Assembly: GCF_019042735.1 (NCBI RefSeq)
Contig: NZ_JAHQCR010000057.1
Span: 15,595 to 79,594, forward strand
DNA: 64,000 nt
Direction of reading: 5' to 3'
Source: Evansella alkalicola
GTDB lineage: Bacteria; Bacillota; Bacilli; Bacillales; Salisediminibacteriaceae
Shown: positions 7,981-16,126 of the stretch, piece after piece
Position numbering within the stretch: position 1 is the first letter of the stretch
How the letters are laid out: every line of letters begins with the position of its first letter
Position numbers and translations under genes: made by a program
The notes under the pieces: generated by a model
Database searches by the model: none
What the model was told of the DNA's origin: nothing
What the model saw: the letters and a program-made list of their open reading frames with translations, nothing else

Positions 7981-9257
7981 AAATCTTTCTCCTCTGATTG
8001 TCTTGTTTGCATTTCATGATAAATGGCTGATTCAGGTGGTGCAAAGCCACGGACGATGTACTCTTCTTTTAACTCATCAAATATTCTTTCCACCTGTATC
8101 GTCTCTTTTTGTAGCCGATGTAGTAATTTCCCTTCGTCCGACTCTAGATGAACGATATATGGCGAGAAATTTTCCTCCATTATAAGCTCAATCTTCTCCC
8201 TAAGCTTGTCCATATCCCCTTCATCATTGGCGCTCACTAAAGTGGTTGGACCATCGGAAAAGGAAAAGAAATCGCTTGTTAATAAATCTCGCTTATTGTA
8301 CACAGTCAGCATCGGTATTTTTTCTGCAGATAGTTCTTCTAATAACCCCTTCACCGTTTTCTCATGGTTTGGATAATCTGGGTTGGAAGCATCTACTACA
8401 TGGAGTATTAAGTCTGCTTCCTGGACCTCTTCAAGTGTGGATCGAAAGGCTGCAACCAGTGTTGTTGGGAGTTGTTGAATAAAACCTACTGTGTCAGTTA
8501 AAAGCACTTCAATACCAGATGGTAGCTTTAGTTTTTTCGTCGTAGGATCAAGAGTTGCAAACAGTTGGTTCTCCATATAAACGTCCGCTTTTGCTAATTT
8601 ATGTAACAATGTAGATTTCCCTGCATTTGTATAACCCACCAATGAGATCTGGAATGCTTGATTTTTCTTCCTACGGGTCCTGTATCGATTACGGTGGGAT
8701 ACAATTTGTTCTAGCTGGCGTCTAATATCTGTCATCCTATTACGAATATGACGCTGATCTACTTCTAACTGCGTTTCACCTGGTCCCCTTGTTCCAATTC
8801 CCCCACCAAGACGAGACAGCATGAGCCCTTGCCCTCTTAAACGGGGTAATAAATAACTTAATTGAGCGAGCTCCACTTGCAGCTTTCCTTCTCTAGATCG
8901 TGCACGTTTAGCAAAAATATCTAAAATCAGTTGGGTTCTATCGATAACCTTCACATCAATAATATTGGTTAGGTTACGAATTTGTGAGGGGGTTAGTTCA
9001 TCATTAAAGATGACTAATTCCACCCCCAACTCCTCCACTAATGCTTCTAACTCCTCCACTTTACCTTTCCCAATATATGTGGCCCTGTCAGGATTCTCCC
9101 TGTTTTGAATGACTTCAGAAACAACAACACCACCTGCAGTATTCGTCAAGGCTGCTAATTCTTCCATACGATATTGGAAGTCTTCTTCATCTGTTTCTGT
9201 ATCTCTCACACCAACAAGCACAACGCGTTCCTCATTTACTTGTACGCCTTTTTCCAA
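7977..9257 (-). CDS. hflX: HflX, ribosome-associated GTPase
   Basis: HflX binds the 50S subunit and splits stalled or hibernating ribosomes in many bacteria. The 426-residue protein has the N-terminal HflX domain (with YIGKGKVEEL), the glycine-rich linker RLGGGIGTRGPGE and a GTPase domain: G1 GYTNAGKST (208-216), G3 DTVGF and G4 NKRD. A TTG start at 9257 is supported by AAGGAGA eight bases upstream. It is followed by ynbB with a four-base overlap and preceded by spoVK with a 17-bp gap, so the three are probably cotranscribed. Confidence 0.95.
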   Translation of the reverse strand: MEKGVQVNEERVVLVGVRDTETDEEDFQYRMEELAALTNTAGGVVVSEVIQNRENPDRATYIGKGKVEELEALVEELGVELVIFNDELTPSQIRNLTNIIDVKVIDRTQLILDIFAKRARSREGKLQVELAQLSYLLPRLRGQGLMLSRLGGGIGTRGPGETQLEVDQRHIRNRMTDIRRQLEQIVSHRNRYRTRRKKNQAFQISLVGYTNAGKSTLLHKLAKADVYMENQLFATLDPTTKKLKLPSGIEVLLTDTVGFIQQLPTTLVAAFRSTLEEVQEADLILHVVDASNPDYPNHEKTVKGLLEELSAEKIPMLTVYNKRDLLTSDFFSFSDGPTTLVSANDEGDMDKLREKIELIMEENFSPYIVHLESDEGKLLHRLQKETIQVERIFDELKEEYIVRGFAPPESAIYHEMQTRQSEEKDL

Positions 9258-9274
9258 AATGCTAGTCTCCTTTC

Positions 9275-10222
9275 TTATTTAAAAGCTGCTTTTTTAAAAT
9301 CAACACTTTTTAATGTCATTAACTCAGTTTTTCCATAGTTGTCTTCTTCTAAAAGACGAACTGCCTGAGCCCTAATTGCCCGTTCTAATAAATTTCTAAT
9401 AAACCTGCCATTACTAAAATTATCTTCTTGTTCTTCTTTCGCATGAGAAAGAAGGTTTTTTAAGGTTTCCTCCCCTTTCTCATCTAACTGATAATCACGT
9501 TCCTTCACCATCTTTTTAGCCATCTGTAATAATTCGTTAACTGTGTAATTTGGGAAAGTTACTTTCATCGGAAAACGTGAAGGTAATCCTGGATTTAATT
9601 TTAAAAAACGATCCATTTCTTTCGGATAACCAGCTAAAATTAAAACGAAGGAGTGCTGCTGATCTTCCATAGATTTCACAAGAGTATCAATTGCTTCCTT
9701 CCCAAAATCCTTTTCACCACCACGGGCTAGGGAGTAGGCCTCATCTACAAATAATATACCACCAATAGCTTTTTGTACTAATTCCCTTGTTTTCTGAGCC
9801 GTATGTCCAATGTATTCCCCTACAAGGTCCGCTCTTTCCGCTTCAATTAAATGGCCTTTCTCAAGTACACCCATTTCTCGAAACATTTTTGCAATCAGTC
9901 TAGCTACCGTCGTTTTTCCTGTTCCTGGATTACCACGGAAAACCATATGCAGAACTTGTTTGCCAGCCTTTAAACCCGCTTCTTCCCTTCGTTGGTTTAA
10001 GTATAACCATGCGTAGATCTCTTTCATGAAATCCTTAATATTTTTGAGCCCAATAAACTCATCCAGTTCCCGTTGTATTTTTTTAAAAGCATGATGTTCC
10101 GGCTTTTCCAATACATTTGATTGATGGGAGAGGAGAGCATCTTGCTCTGGTTGTTTTTTTAGTACAACATTAATTTGCCCTCTTTTTCTCATTCTTGCTG
10201 CCTTTTCCAACGAGGTCACCAT
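9275..10222 (-). CDS. spoVK: SpoVK, AAA ATPase of sporulation stage V
   Basis: SpoVK is a CbbX-like AAA+ ATPase needed for spore maturation in Bacillus. Walker A is GNPGTGKT (97-104) and Walker B GGILFVDEAYS (154-164); sensor and arginine-finger region PGLPSRFPM are also intact. Length (315 residues) matches the family. The precise start is uncertain: the ATG used here sits directly on its own AGAGG, and a TTG four codons downstream is an alternative. It is the first gene of spoVK-hflX-ynbB. Unlike B. subtilis, no nrdIEF or cwlC genes lie between it and hfq; a recombinase remnant and repeats do. Confidence 0.93.
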   Translation of the reverse strand: MVTSLEKAARMRKRGQINVVLKKQPEQDALLSHQSNVLEKPEHHAFKKIQRELDEFIGLKNIKDFMKEIYAWLYLNQRREEAGLKAGKQVLHMVFRGNPGTGKTTVARLIAKMFREMGVLEKGHLIEAERADLVGEYIGHTAQKTRELVQKAIGGILFVDEAYSLARGGEKDFGKEAIDTLVKSMEDQQHSFVLILAGYPKEMDRFLKLNPGLPSRFPMKVTFPNYTVNELLQMAKKMVKERDYQLDEKGEETLKNLLSHAKEEQEDNFSNGRFIRNLLERAIRAQAVRLLEEDNYGKTELMTLKSVDFKKAAFK

Positions 10223-10351
10223 CCTCTATTGTATAGTGGATATATCTTTCTAACAACTACTATACGCAATTGCGTCGTACGCGTGACACATGCCTAAATA
10301 ATTTATTCCTACTAAGTTTAAATCTCCTTTTTTCCAGTCCTACTATGAAAT

Positions 10352-10460
10352 AAGGTTTATTGGAACAACCTACGGTTTACTCCCTTTCCGTGGGCGAACC
10401 GCAAGCCTCCTCGTTCCTGCGAGGTCTTGCCTGGCCCGCTGTTCCCACAGGAACGAGCGT
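10352..10460. repeat. REP-like palindromic element (copy B)
   Basis: The reverse strand reads GTTCCTGTGGGAA, then GGCAAGACC, then GAGGAGGCTTGC and CCCACGGAAAGGGAGT, ending in TTGTTCCAATAAACC. The order of these blocks matches the element at about 20893-21012, so both belong to one dispersed family. Internal self-complementarity (CCTGTGGG with CCCACGG) predicts a hairpin. Confidence 0.7.
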
Positions 10461-10535
10461 TTACATCACGAATATGCTTCGAGTTGTCTCGACGGATACG
10501 CTTCGTAGCATATGCTCGTAGAGGAAGAGACAGTT
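10452..10535 (+). repeat. Left copy of an 83-bp inverted repeat flanking the recombinase-like gene
   Basis: Bases 10452-10503 match the reverse complement of about 11855-11906 with one mismatch. After a diverged spacer of about 14 bp, GTAGAGGAAGAG-CAGTT matches again. The internal TCGAG/CTCGA blocks can form a small stem-loop. Confidence 0.85.
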
Positions 10536-10824
10536 GCTTCGTAAACCTCCGTTTGTTCCAAATAATTTTCCATCGTACATGGTGCAACATTTCCATTGCA
10601 TTGAGGTCTACCGTGAAAATACTTATCTTGTGTAGGTTGTCGTTACTGTTCATTTGTTTTTTCCGATTGGATGATAGCCCTTTGTTGCAAGACAAGTTAT
10701 AATATTTAGAATATAATTTAAATAAAGGAAAGCAATGTTTTAAGAAAACATTTGGAAGTCAGGCAACCTTAGAAAAACAAGAATCAAATTTTTACAACAA
10801 AAATAAAGTCTGTGAGGTGTTCAA

Positions 10825-11790
10825 ATGAATTTAATCAAAGGTATGGAACGCTTTATGATCGACTTAAAGGAAGCTAAACAACCAAGTACAATTAGAAGAT
10901 ATAGTTATGATTTAAAACAGTTTGATCAATGGTTAAAAGAAGAAAGAAACACTTCTGATTCAGATATACCCACCTTAGAAGAACTCCACTCCTATTATTT
11001 ATATTTAAAGCATGTAATGGAATATTCCCCTAATACCATACGCCGGATTTTGTCAGTCTTAAAACAGTGGCTTTTATTTATGGATAATAAAGAATTAGCT
11101 TCTTGTTTAGAAGCCTATATTCAAAAGACAACTGGTAAGGGAAAAGATCGTAAATACCCGTTCTTAAAAGAAAAGGATATAAATAGACTTTTTCACAGTA
11201 TTGCCTCTAACAGTGGATTAACAGACCACCAAATGAAATATCGCCATCTTATCCGTGATAGAAACGATGTGATATTCCGCCTTATTCTATTCTATGGTGT
11301 TACCATTCAAGAATTAACTAATTTAACAATTGATCGAATTCATTTTGCTTCAGATGAACTCGTTTTAAAAAGTCGGAAGGGAAAAATACGGCACAGGACT
11401 ATCTCTAAGGAGGATCGAATTAAACTGTTTGAGTATTATATGACGATACCAGAACCCGTACGACCAGGTAGATACGATCACGCACCGTTTTTTATTGCAT
11501 TTGATTATCAGCGTGGAACATATCGTTGGGATTATGATCACGATATACCAAAAGGGCTCACTGAAGTTGCCATGCAAAAAATGATACGTCAGGAAATGGT
11601 CCGTGCAGGACTTGGGAGAAATTTAACAGCTCGCCAGTTAAGAAAAACATATATTCTGAATCAGCTTCAAGCAGGAAGAAGTAAAGAAGATTTAAGTGTG
11701 GAATTACGTTTTGAAACAGTAAAACCTATTGAAACTGTAGAAGAAACATGGCAAAAGTGGGAAAGCGATAAAAAACTTCAAACTATATAG
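10825..11790 (+). CDS. Tyrosine recombinase-like protein, catalytic residues lost
   Basis: The 321-residue protein has the two-domain build of XerD/phage integrases: an N-terminal SAM-like DNA-binding domain (about 5-100) and a C-terminal catalytic-type domain (about 115-310). The catalytic set is degraded. The first Arg position in YGVTIQEL (normally GLRxxEL) is Thr160. In the HxxR motif only Arg273 remains, with Arg270 in the His place. No Tyr occurs in the C-terminal segment 295-313, where the nucleophile should be. The Lys region SRKGKIRHR is kept. The frame is intact with a ribosome site (TGAGGTG), so it may be a DNA-binding protein rather than an active recombinase. It is flanked by inverted 83-bp repeats. 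Confidence 0.75.
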   Translation: MNLIKGMERFMIDLKEAKQPSTIRRYSYDLKQFDQWLKEERNTSDSDIPTLEELHSYYLYLKHVMEYSPNTIRRILSVLKQWLLFMDNKELASCLEAYIQKTTGKGKDRKYPFLKEKDINRLFHSIASNSGLTDHQMKYRHLIRDRNDVIFRLILFYGVTIQELTNLTIDRIHFASDELVLKSRKGKIRHRTISKEDRIKLFEYYMTIPEPVRPGRYDHAPFFIAFDYQRGTYRWDYDHDIPKGLTEVAMQKMIRQEMVRAGLGRNLTARQLRKTYILNQLQAGRSKEDLSVELRFETVKPIETVEETWQKWESDKKLQTI

Positions 11791-11822
11791 AAAAGCGAAA
11801 GCGCCTTGGTCATCGGCCACAA
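11791..11822 (+). repeat. Fragment related to the GAAAAGCGCAAGCG element
   Basis: GAAAAGCGAAAGCGCC directly after the recombinase stop resembles the head of the palindromic element at 44039-44160. It is probably a truncated copy. Confidence 0.45.
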
Positions 11823-11823
11823 A

Positions 11824-11906
11824 AACTGCCTCTTCCTCTACTAGTAAAGCTCTGTAGCGTATCCGTCGAGGCAACTCGAAGCATATTCGTGATGTAAACG
11901 CTCGTT
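11824..11906 (-). repeat. Right copy of the 83-bp inverted repeat
   Basis: This segment is the inverted counterpart of 10452-10535, with one mismatch over the inner 52 bp. A shorter degenerate piece (GTATCCGTCTAGGCAA) follows near 11963. The pair encloses the recombinase-like gene at nearly symmetrical positions. Confidence 0.85.
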
Positions 11907-12000
11907 GGAGGAGCTAATTCGAAGAAGCTATCGTGAGATAAAGGAAACACAACGAACGGAGTGTATCCGTCTAGGCAATTTACAGAGGATCTTAATAAAT

Positions 12001-12036
12001 AAAACACTTCTGCAGAACAAGCTGCAGAAGTGTTTA
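12001..12036 (-). terminator. hfq terminator (bidirectional)
   Basis: AACACTTCTGCAG / CTGCAGAAGTGTT is a 13-bp stem with T-rich flanks on both sides. It ends hfq and may also stop plus-strand transcripts from the recombinase-like gene. Confidence 0.85.
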
Positions 12037-12273
12037 TTAATTTCCATCTTGATTTAACTGAACGTTCTTTTGTGGTGAGAATGTTGATATAGCATGCTTA
12101 TAAACAAGCTGCTGCTTCCCATCCGTATCAAGGATTATCGTAAAGTTATCAAAGCTTTTTACAAATCCCCTTAGTTGAAATCCATTCAACAAGAAAACGG
12201 TAACTGGAATACTTTCCTTCCTTAACTGGTTTAGGAATTGGTCTTGGATATTCACTGGCTGTTTCATGGTCAT
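12037..12273 (-). CDS. hfq: Hfq, RNA chaperone
   Basis: Hfq is an Sm-like hexameric RNA-binding protein. The 78-residue product carries the Sm1 motif (VTVFLLNGFQLRGFVKSFDNF) and the Sm2 motif with KHAISTF. I choose the ATG at 12273, five bases after GGGAGG; the longer in-frame start at 12324 overlaps miaA and adds a non-conserved leader. It follows miaA by 38 bp, a common miaA-hfq arrangement in bacteria, and has its own terminator. Confidence 0.95.
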   Translation of the reverse strand: MTMKQPVNIQDQFLNQLRKESIPVTVFLLNGFQLRGFVKSFDNFTIILDTDGKQQLVYKHAISTFSPQKNVQLNQDGN

Positions 12274-12311
12274 GTAAGCCTCCCTCTTTTTCTCTTTATT
12301 ATTTATATTCG

Positions 12312-13238
12312 CTATGTAAAACAACTTTCCTTCACAAACTGATGAATTTCTTCAAGCTTTTTTTCACCATGTTTCGTCATATCAAACCATTGTATGTCCA
12401 TTTTATTTCTAAACCATGTTAACTGGCGTTTAGCGTACCGTCTAGAGTTTTGCTTCAATAAATCAATGGCTTCCTCTTTTCCCAATTCTCCACTCAAATA
12501 CAAGTAAATTTCCTTATAGCCAATGGCTTGGACAGACTGACAGTCACGTAACCCACTTTGATAGAGCTTATTTACCTCGTCAATGAGACCTTGTTCGATC
12601 ATCAGATCCACCCTTGCATCAATACGATCATATAAGATTTGCCGATCCATTGTAAGCCCGATAACCGTAGCATCATATGGTGATTCCTTCGGCTGGTCTG
12701 GACGTTCCCCAATAGGTTTACCCGTTAACTTATAAACTTCTATAGCCCTAATTACTCTCCGTATATTATTCGGGTGTAATTCGTTATAACTAATGGGATC
12801 GATCTCTTTAAGCTTTTCATGAAGTGCCGTATTGCCATGGGTTTTCGCATAGTTTTCTAACTCTGCTCTAAGCTTAGAATCCCCTACTGAATCAGAGAAA
12901 TCGTAATCATAAATAACAGAATTAATATAAAGTCCTGTTCCCCCTACTATAATAGGTAGTTTTCTTCGCTCAGAAATAGAATGAATGTATTCCTTTGCCC
13001 GTCCTTGAAATTCTGCGACAGAAAAACTTTGATCTGGCTCCTTGATATCAATAAGATGGTGAGGTATGCCATCCATTTCCTCCACCGTCACCTTTGCTGT
13101 ACCAATATCCATTCCTTTATAGACTTGCATAGAATCCCCACTGATTATTTCACCGTTAAAGTTTTTTGCTAATGAAATACCTGTAGCTGTTTTTCCTACT
13201 GCTGTTGGACCTACAATGATGAAAATCTTCTTTTTCAT
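12312..13238 (-). CDS. miaA: MiaA, tRNA dimethylallyltransferase
   Basis: MiaA adds a dimethylallyl group to A37 of tRNAs reading U-starting codons. The P-loop is GPTAVGKT (10-17), with the DSMQVYKGMDIGTAK and QAIGYKE segments typical of the family. Length of 308 residues is normal. MiaB, which completes the ms2i6A modification, is also in this window at 21511. The gene lies four bases after the methyltransferase gene and is followed by hfq. Confidence 0.96.
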   Translation of the reverse strand: MKKKIFIIVGPTAVGKTATGISLAKNFNGEIISGDSMQVYKGMDIGTAKVTVEEMDGIPHHLIDIKEPDQSFSVAEFQGRAKEYIHSISERRKLPIIVGGTGLYINSVIYDYDFSDSVGDSKLRAELENYAKTHGNTALHEKLKEIDPISYNELHPNNIRRVIRAIEVYKLTGKPIGERPDQPKESPYDATVIGLTMDRQILYDRIDARVDLMIEQGLIDEVNKLYQSGLRDCQSVQAIGYKEIYLYLSGELGKEEAIDLLKQNSRRYAKRQLTWFRNKMDIQWFDMTKHGEKKLEEIHQFVKESCFT

Positions 13239-13242
13239 TCAC

Positions 13243-14046
13243 TCACCCCATTTCTTCGTTTAGTTCTATTGTGCCAAAGTGATAGGTCGCAGAGGGGCGT
13301 ACTCGTACATGAAAACCTAACTCTTCAAATCTCTTACTACGAAAATGATCCTTTAAAACAACACGCTTTCTTGCCACTCGTTTTGCTTCCTTAATCACTT
13401 CTTCAGTTAATAATTCCGTATAGGTGAATGGCCTAATTGAATCAAATCCGTCCGCTCCTGTTACTGCCTCTTCAAACATAGGATCAAAATAAACGATATC
13501 AACTGACTTTTCTGGCGCATTTCGTAACCAGTCTCTATTATCAGCAGAAATTACCATAATTCTTCTCAATGCATCATCTATGTACTGGACACCGCTATTG
13601 TAATCTTTTAAACCACGTGTTACAAGAAACGATATGATTGGTGACGCGTCTAATCCTATGACAGCTCCCTTATCACCAACAGCTAAACTGGCAAGTATGG
13701 CATCAGATCCTAAGCCTAACGTCGCATCAACTACCGTGTCTCCAGGCTTTAGTTTGCAAGCCTCTACCAGTGGATCTTCCCCTGATTTAAGCCACCGCTT
13801 CGCCCGAAACATTGCAGAATTCGGATGAAAGAAAAACACGTGGGAGCTGCCTCTTCTATGAGCCTTTAAACCATCGGCACCTACGACAATAGCATCGCTC
13901 CCACTTTCTTTCATCACATTATTTACAGACCGCTTTTTTCTTTCCACAAAGGGTACTCCAATTAAGTCAGCCACTTTTTTTGCATAGATAACAATTTCTA
14001 CAGAAGGGCGTCCTGATGTGGTGACAATTACATTCTTCAACTTCAA
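13243..14046 (-). CDS. RsmJ-like SAM-dependent methyltransferase
   Basis: This 267-residue protein has a class I methyltransferase core with motif I VVDATLGLGSDA (105-116), an acidic residue at the end of strand 2 (GLDAS, 131-135) and YFDPMF (186-191). The DPMF motif and overall layout match the RsmJ/DUF548 family, which methylates guanine 1516 of 16S rRNA in enteric bacteria. Whether the Bacillaceae proteins share that target is not known to me. The gene is packed between mutL (12 bp) and miaA (4 bp) and is therefore probably part of one operon. Confidence 0.75.
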   Translation of the reverse strand: MKLKNVIVTTSGRPSVEIVIYAKKVADLIGVPFVERKKRSVNNVMKESGSDAIVVGADGLKAHRRGSSHVFFFHPNSAMFRAKRWLKSGEDPLVEACKLKPGDTVVDATLGLGSDAILASLAVGDKGAVIGLDASPIISFLVTRGLKDYNSGVQYIDDALRRIMVISADNRDWLRNAPEKSVDIVYFDPMFEEAVTGADGFDSIRPFTYTELLTEEVIKEAKRVARKRVVLKDHFRSKRFEELGFHVRVRPSATYHFGTIELNEEMG

Positions 14047-14058
14047 AACCTCAACTTT

Positions 14059-16044
14059 TTACATGACTCGTTTAAACATCCGTTCCATTTCATACGTGGA
14101 GAAGTGCACGATTACAGGTCTCCCGTGTGGACATGTATAAGGCTCTTCACACATTCTTAACGTTTCTAAGAGACGGAACATTTCATCTGGTGTTAAATAA
14201 CGATTGGCTTTAATCGCGGCTTTACAAGACATTAAGATGGCTGCCTCTTCGCGAATTTTTAATATATCTATAGAAGTAGAGCTATGATCTTTAATTTGCT
14301 CTAGCATTTCCTCAATTATATCCTGCTCTTCTCCCCTTGGGAACCAGGTTGGATGGGACCTGACTAAATAAGTTCGTGTGCCAAATGGCTCAAGAAATAT
14401 TCCTACTTCTTCTAGAAGATGTCCCTTTTCCTTAATTCTTTCCTCTTCTGCTTGTGTCACCTCAAAAGTGAGGGGTACAATCAAGTCTTGTAAATTCTTA
14501 TCCACTTCCACGATCTTGTCACGAAAATACTCGTACTTGATTCGCTCCTGAGCTGCATGCTGGTCTATGATGAACAATCCCTTTTCATTTTGGGCTAATA
14601 TATAGGTTCCGTGTAGTTGACCAATTGGATAAAAAGCTGGTACTTCTTTCTTTCCATCATTCTCCATGGGGCTTGTCTCATCTAAAGCTACATGAGCATT
14701 TGAAGCATCAGTCCCTAAGTCTCCCGTTTCCCCTATTGGGCGCTTTTCATCTACAGCAGTCATTAATTCTTCCGCAGAATTTTGTCCCCCATAACCCTCC
14801 ATGAGCACCTTATTATCTTCTTTATCTCCATATTGTTGTTCCTTTAATCTAGTACCGTAAAAATCATCTACTTTTTCCGTTTTTTGCGGTTGAAGCGAGG
14901 CTTCACTATTATCACTTTCTTTTAGTTTTAGGTGATCGCCTGTTTTTTCACTAGCTTCCTTTGAAAACAAATCATGCGTTATCCCTAAAGATAGCTGTTC
15001 AGAGTTTTGCTTTTCTTTCGGCAAAGAAGATGAATCATATCGCACCTCTGGAATAAATCGTGTTCTCTGAAAAACTTCCTTTAATGACCTCGTTACAAGT
15101 TCCTGTAAAGCTTGTTCTTTACTAAGACGAACTTCTAGTTTCGAAGGATGTACATTCACATCTATTAAAATAGGATCCATCTCAATATGAAGAACAACAA
15201 TCGGAAATTTCCCAATTGGAAGTAGCGTATGGTAACCGTCTTGGATAGCTCTCATTAATGGATAGTTTCTAATGAAACGACCGTTAATGATTGTGGACAT
15301 ATAAGAACGGTTTGATCTTGTGACTTCAGGCTTGGCGACATACCCCTTCACCGTAAAGTCGAGCGTCTCTCCTTTCACTTCCAACATATTTTTAGCTACA
15401 TGAGAGCCATATATCGCTGAAATTACTCGGAGCATATCACCATTTCCCATTGTTTTTAACAATGTTTTCCCATTATGTGTCAGGTGGAATGCCACTTCCG
15501 GGTGAGCCAACGCCATTCGGTTTACCACATCAGATATGTGACCTAATTCTGTATGGACAGTCTTTAAATATTTTAAACGAGCAGGAGTATTATAAAAGAG
15601 ATCTGTAACGATAATTTCTGTCCCTTTTCTAGAAGGGCTAGAGCCTTTTGAGGTGATGCGTCCACCTTCTAGCTTAATTTCATGCCCTTCATGATTTCCA
15701 TTACATGTTTTCAACGTAAGTCTTGATACGGATGCAATACTAGGAAGTGCTTCCCCGCGGAAACCAAGCGTCGCAATACGGAACAAGTCATGATCATTTC
15801 GTATCTTACTTGTAGCATGTCGGAAAAAAGCAGTTTCTAGATCATCCCCATCGATCCCATCTCCATCATCTAGTATACGAATCAGGGTCAAACCACCTTC
15901 TTCCACATCAACACGTATTTGTCTACTATTCGCATCAAGGGAATTCTCTACAAGCTCCTTGACTACAGATGCAGGTCGCTCAACTACTTCACCAGCAGCT
16001 ATTTTATTCGAAAGCTCGTCTGTTAACTGATAAATTTTCCCCAA
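14059..16044 (-). CDS. mutL: MutL, DNA mismatch repair endonuclease
   Basis: MutL couples mismatch recognition by MutS to strand incision. The N-terminal GHKL ATPase motifs are clear (ELVENSLDA, DDGDGI, TLGFRGEALPS). The linker of about 120 residues is acidic and variable. The C-terminal domain retains the nuclease motif DQHAAQERIKYE starting near residue 494, together with SCKAAIKA and CPHGRP. This identifies it as the endonuclease-active form found in bacteria without MutH. It lies 82 bp downstream of mutS. Confidence 0.97.
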   Translation of the reverse strand: MGKIYQLTDELSNKIAAGEVVERPASVVKELVENSLDANSRQIRVDVEEGGLTLIRILDDGDGIDGDDLETAFFRHATSKIRNDHDLFRIATLGFRGEALPSIASVSRLTLKTCNGNHEGHEIKLEGGRITSKGSSPSRKGTEIIVTDLFYNTPARLKYLKTVHTELGHISDVVNRMALAHPEVAFHLTHNGKTLLKTMGNGDMLRVISAIYGSHVAKNMLEVKGETLDFTVKGYVAKPEVTRSNRSYMSTIINGRFIRNYPLMRAIQDGYHTLLPIGKFPIVVLHIEMDPILIDVNVHPSKLEVRLSKEQALQELVTRSLKEVFQRTRFIPEVRYDSSSLPKEKQNSEQLSLGITHDLFSKEASEKTGDHLKLKESDNSEASLQPQKTEKVDDFYGTRLKEQQYGDKEDNKVLMEGYGGQNSAEELMTAVDEKRPIGETGDLGTDASNAHVALDETSPMENDGKKEVPAFYPIGQLHGTYILAQNEKGLFIIDQHAAQERIKYEYFRDKIVEVDKNLQDLIVPLTFEVTQAEEERIKEKGHLLEEVGIFLEPFGTRTYLVRSHPTWFPRGEEQDIIEEMLEQIKDHSSTSIDILKIREEAAILMSCKAAIKANRYLTPDEMFRLLETLRMCEEPYTCPHGRPVIVHFSTYEMERMFKRVM

Positions 16045-16126
16045 TGTCTTTCACTTCCTCAAGTTAGTTTGCGTTCACGCAAGCTTAAAATTACTATATT
16101 TATCTATTTATTTTCAAAATTACCTA

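Larger units (their letters stand above)
10223..10824. other. Intergenic region made mainly of repeats
   Basis: This 600-bp stretch holds the REP-like element at 10352-10460 and the left inverted-repeat copy at 10452-10535. The rest is AT-rich and serves as upstream region of the recombinase-like gene. Open frames through the repeats have no family resemblance and are not called. Confidence 0.6.

Noticed and set aside
10357..10695. Small proteins on both strands in the region before the recombinase-like gene
   Set aside because: The frames run through palindromic repeats, lack ribosome sites and have no family resemblance.
11810..12007. 65-codon frame on the minus strand
   Set aside because: It lies in the right inverted repeat and has no start signal.
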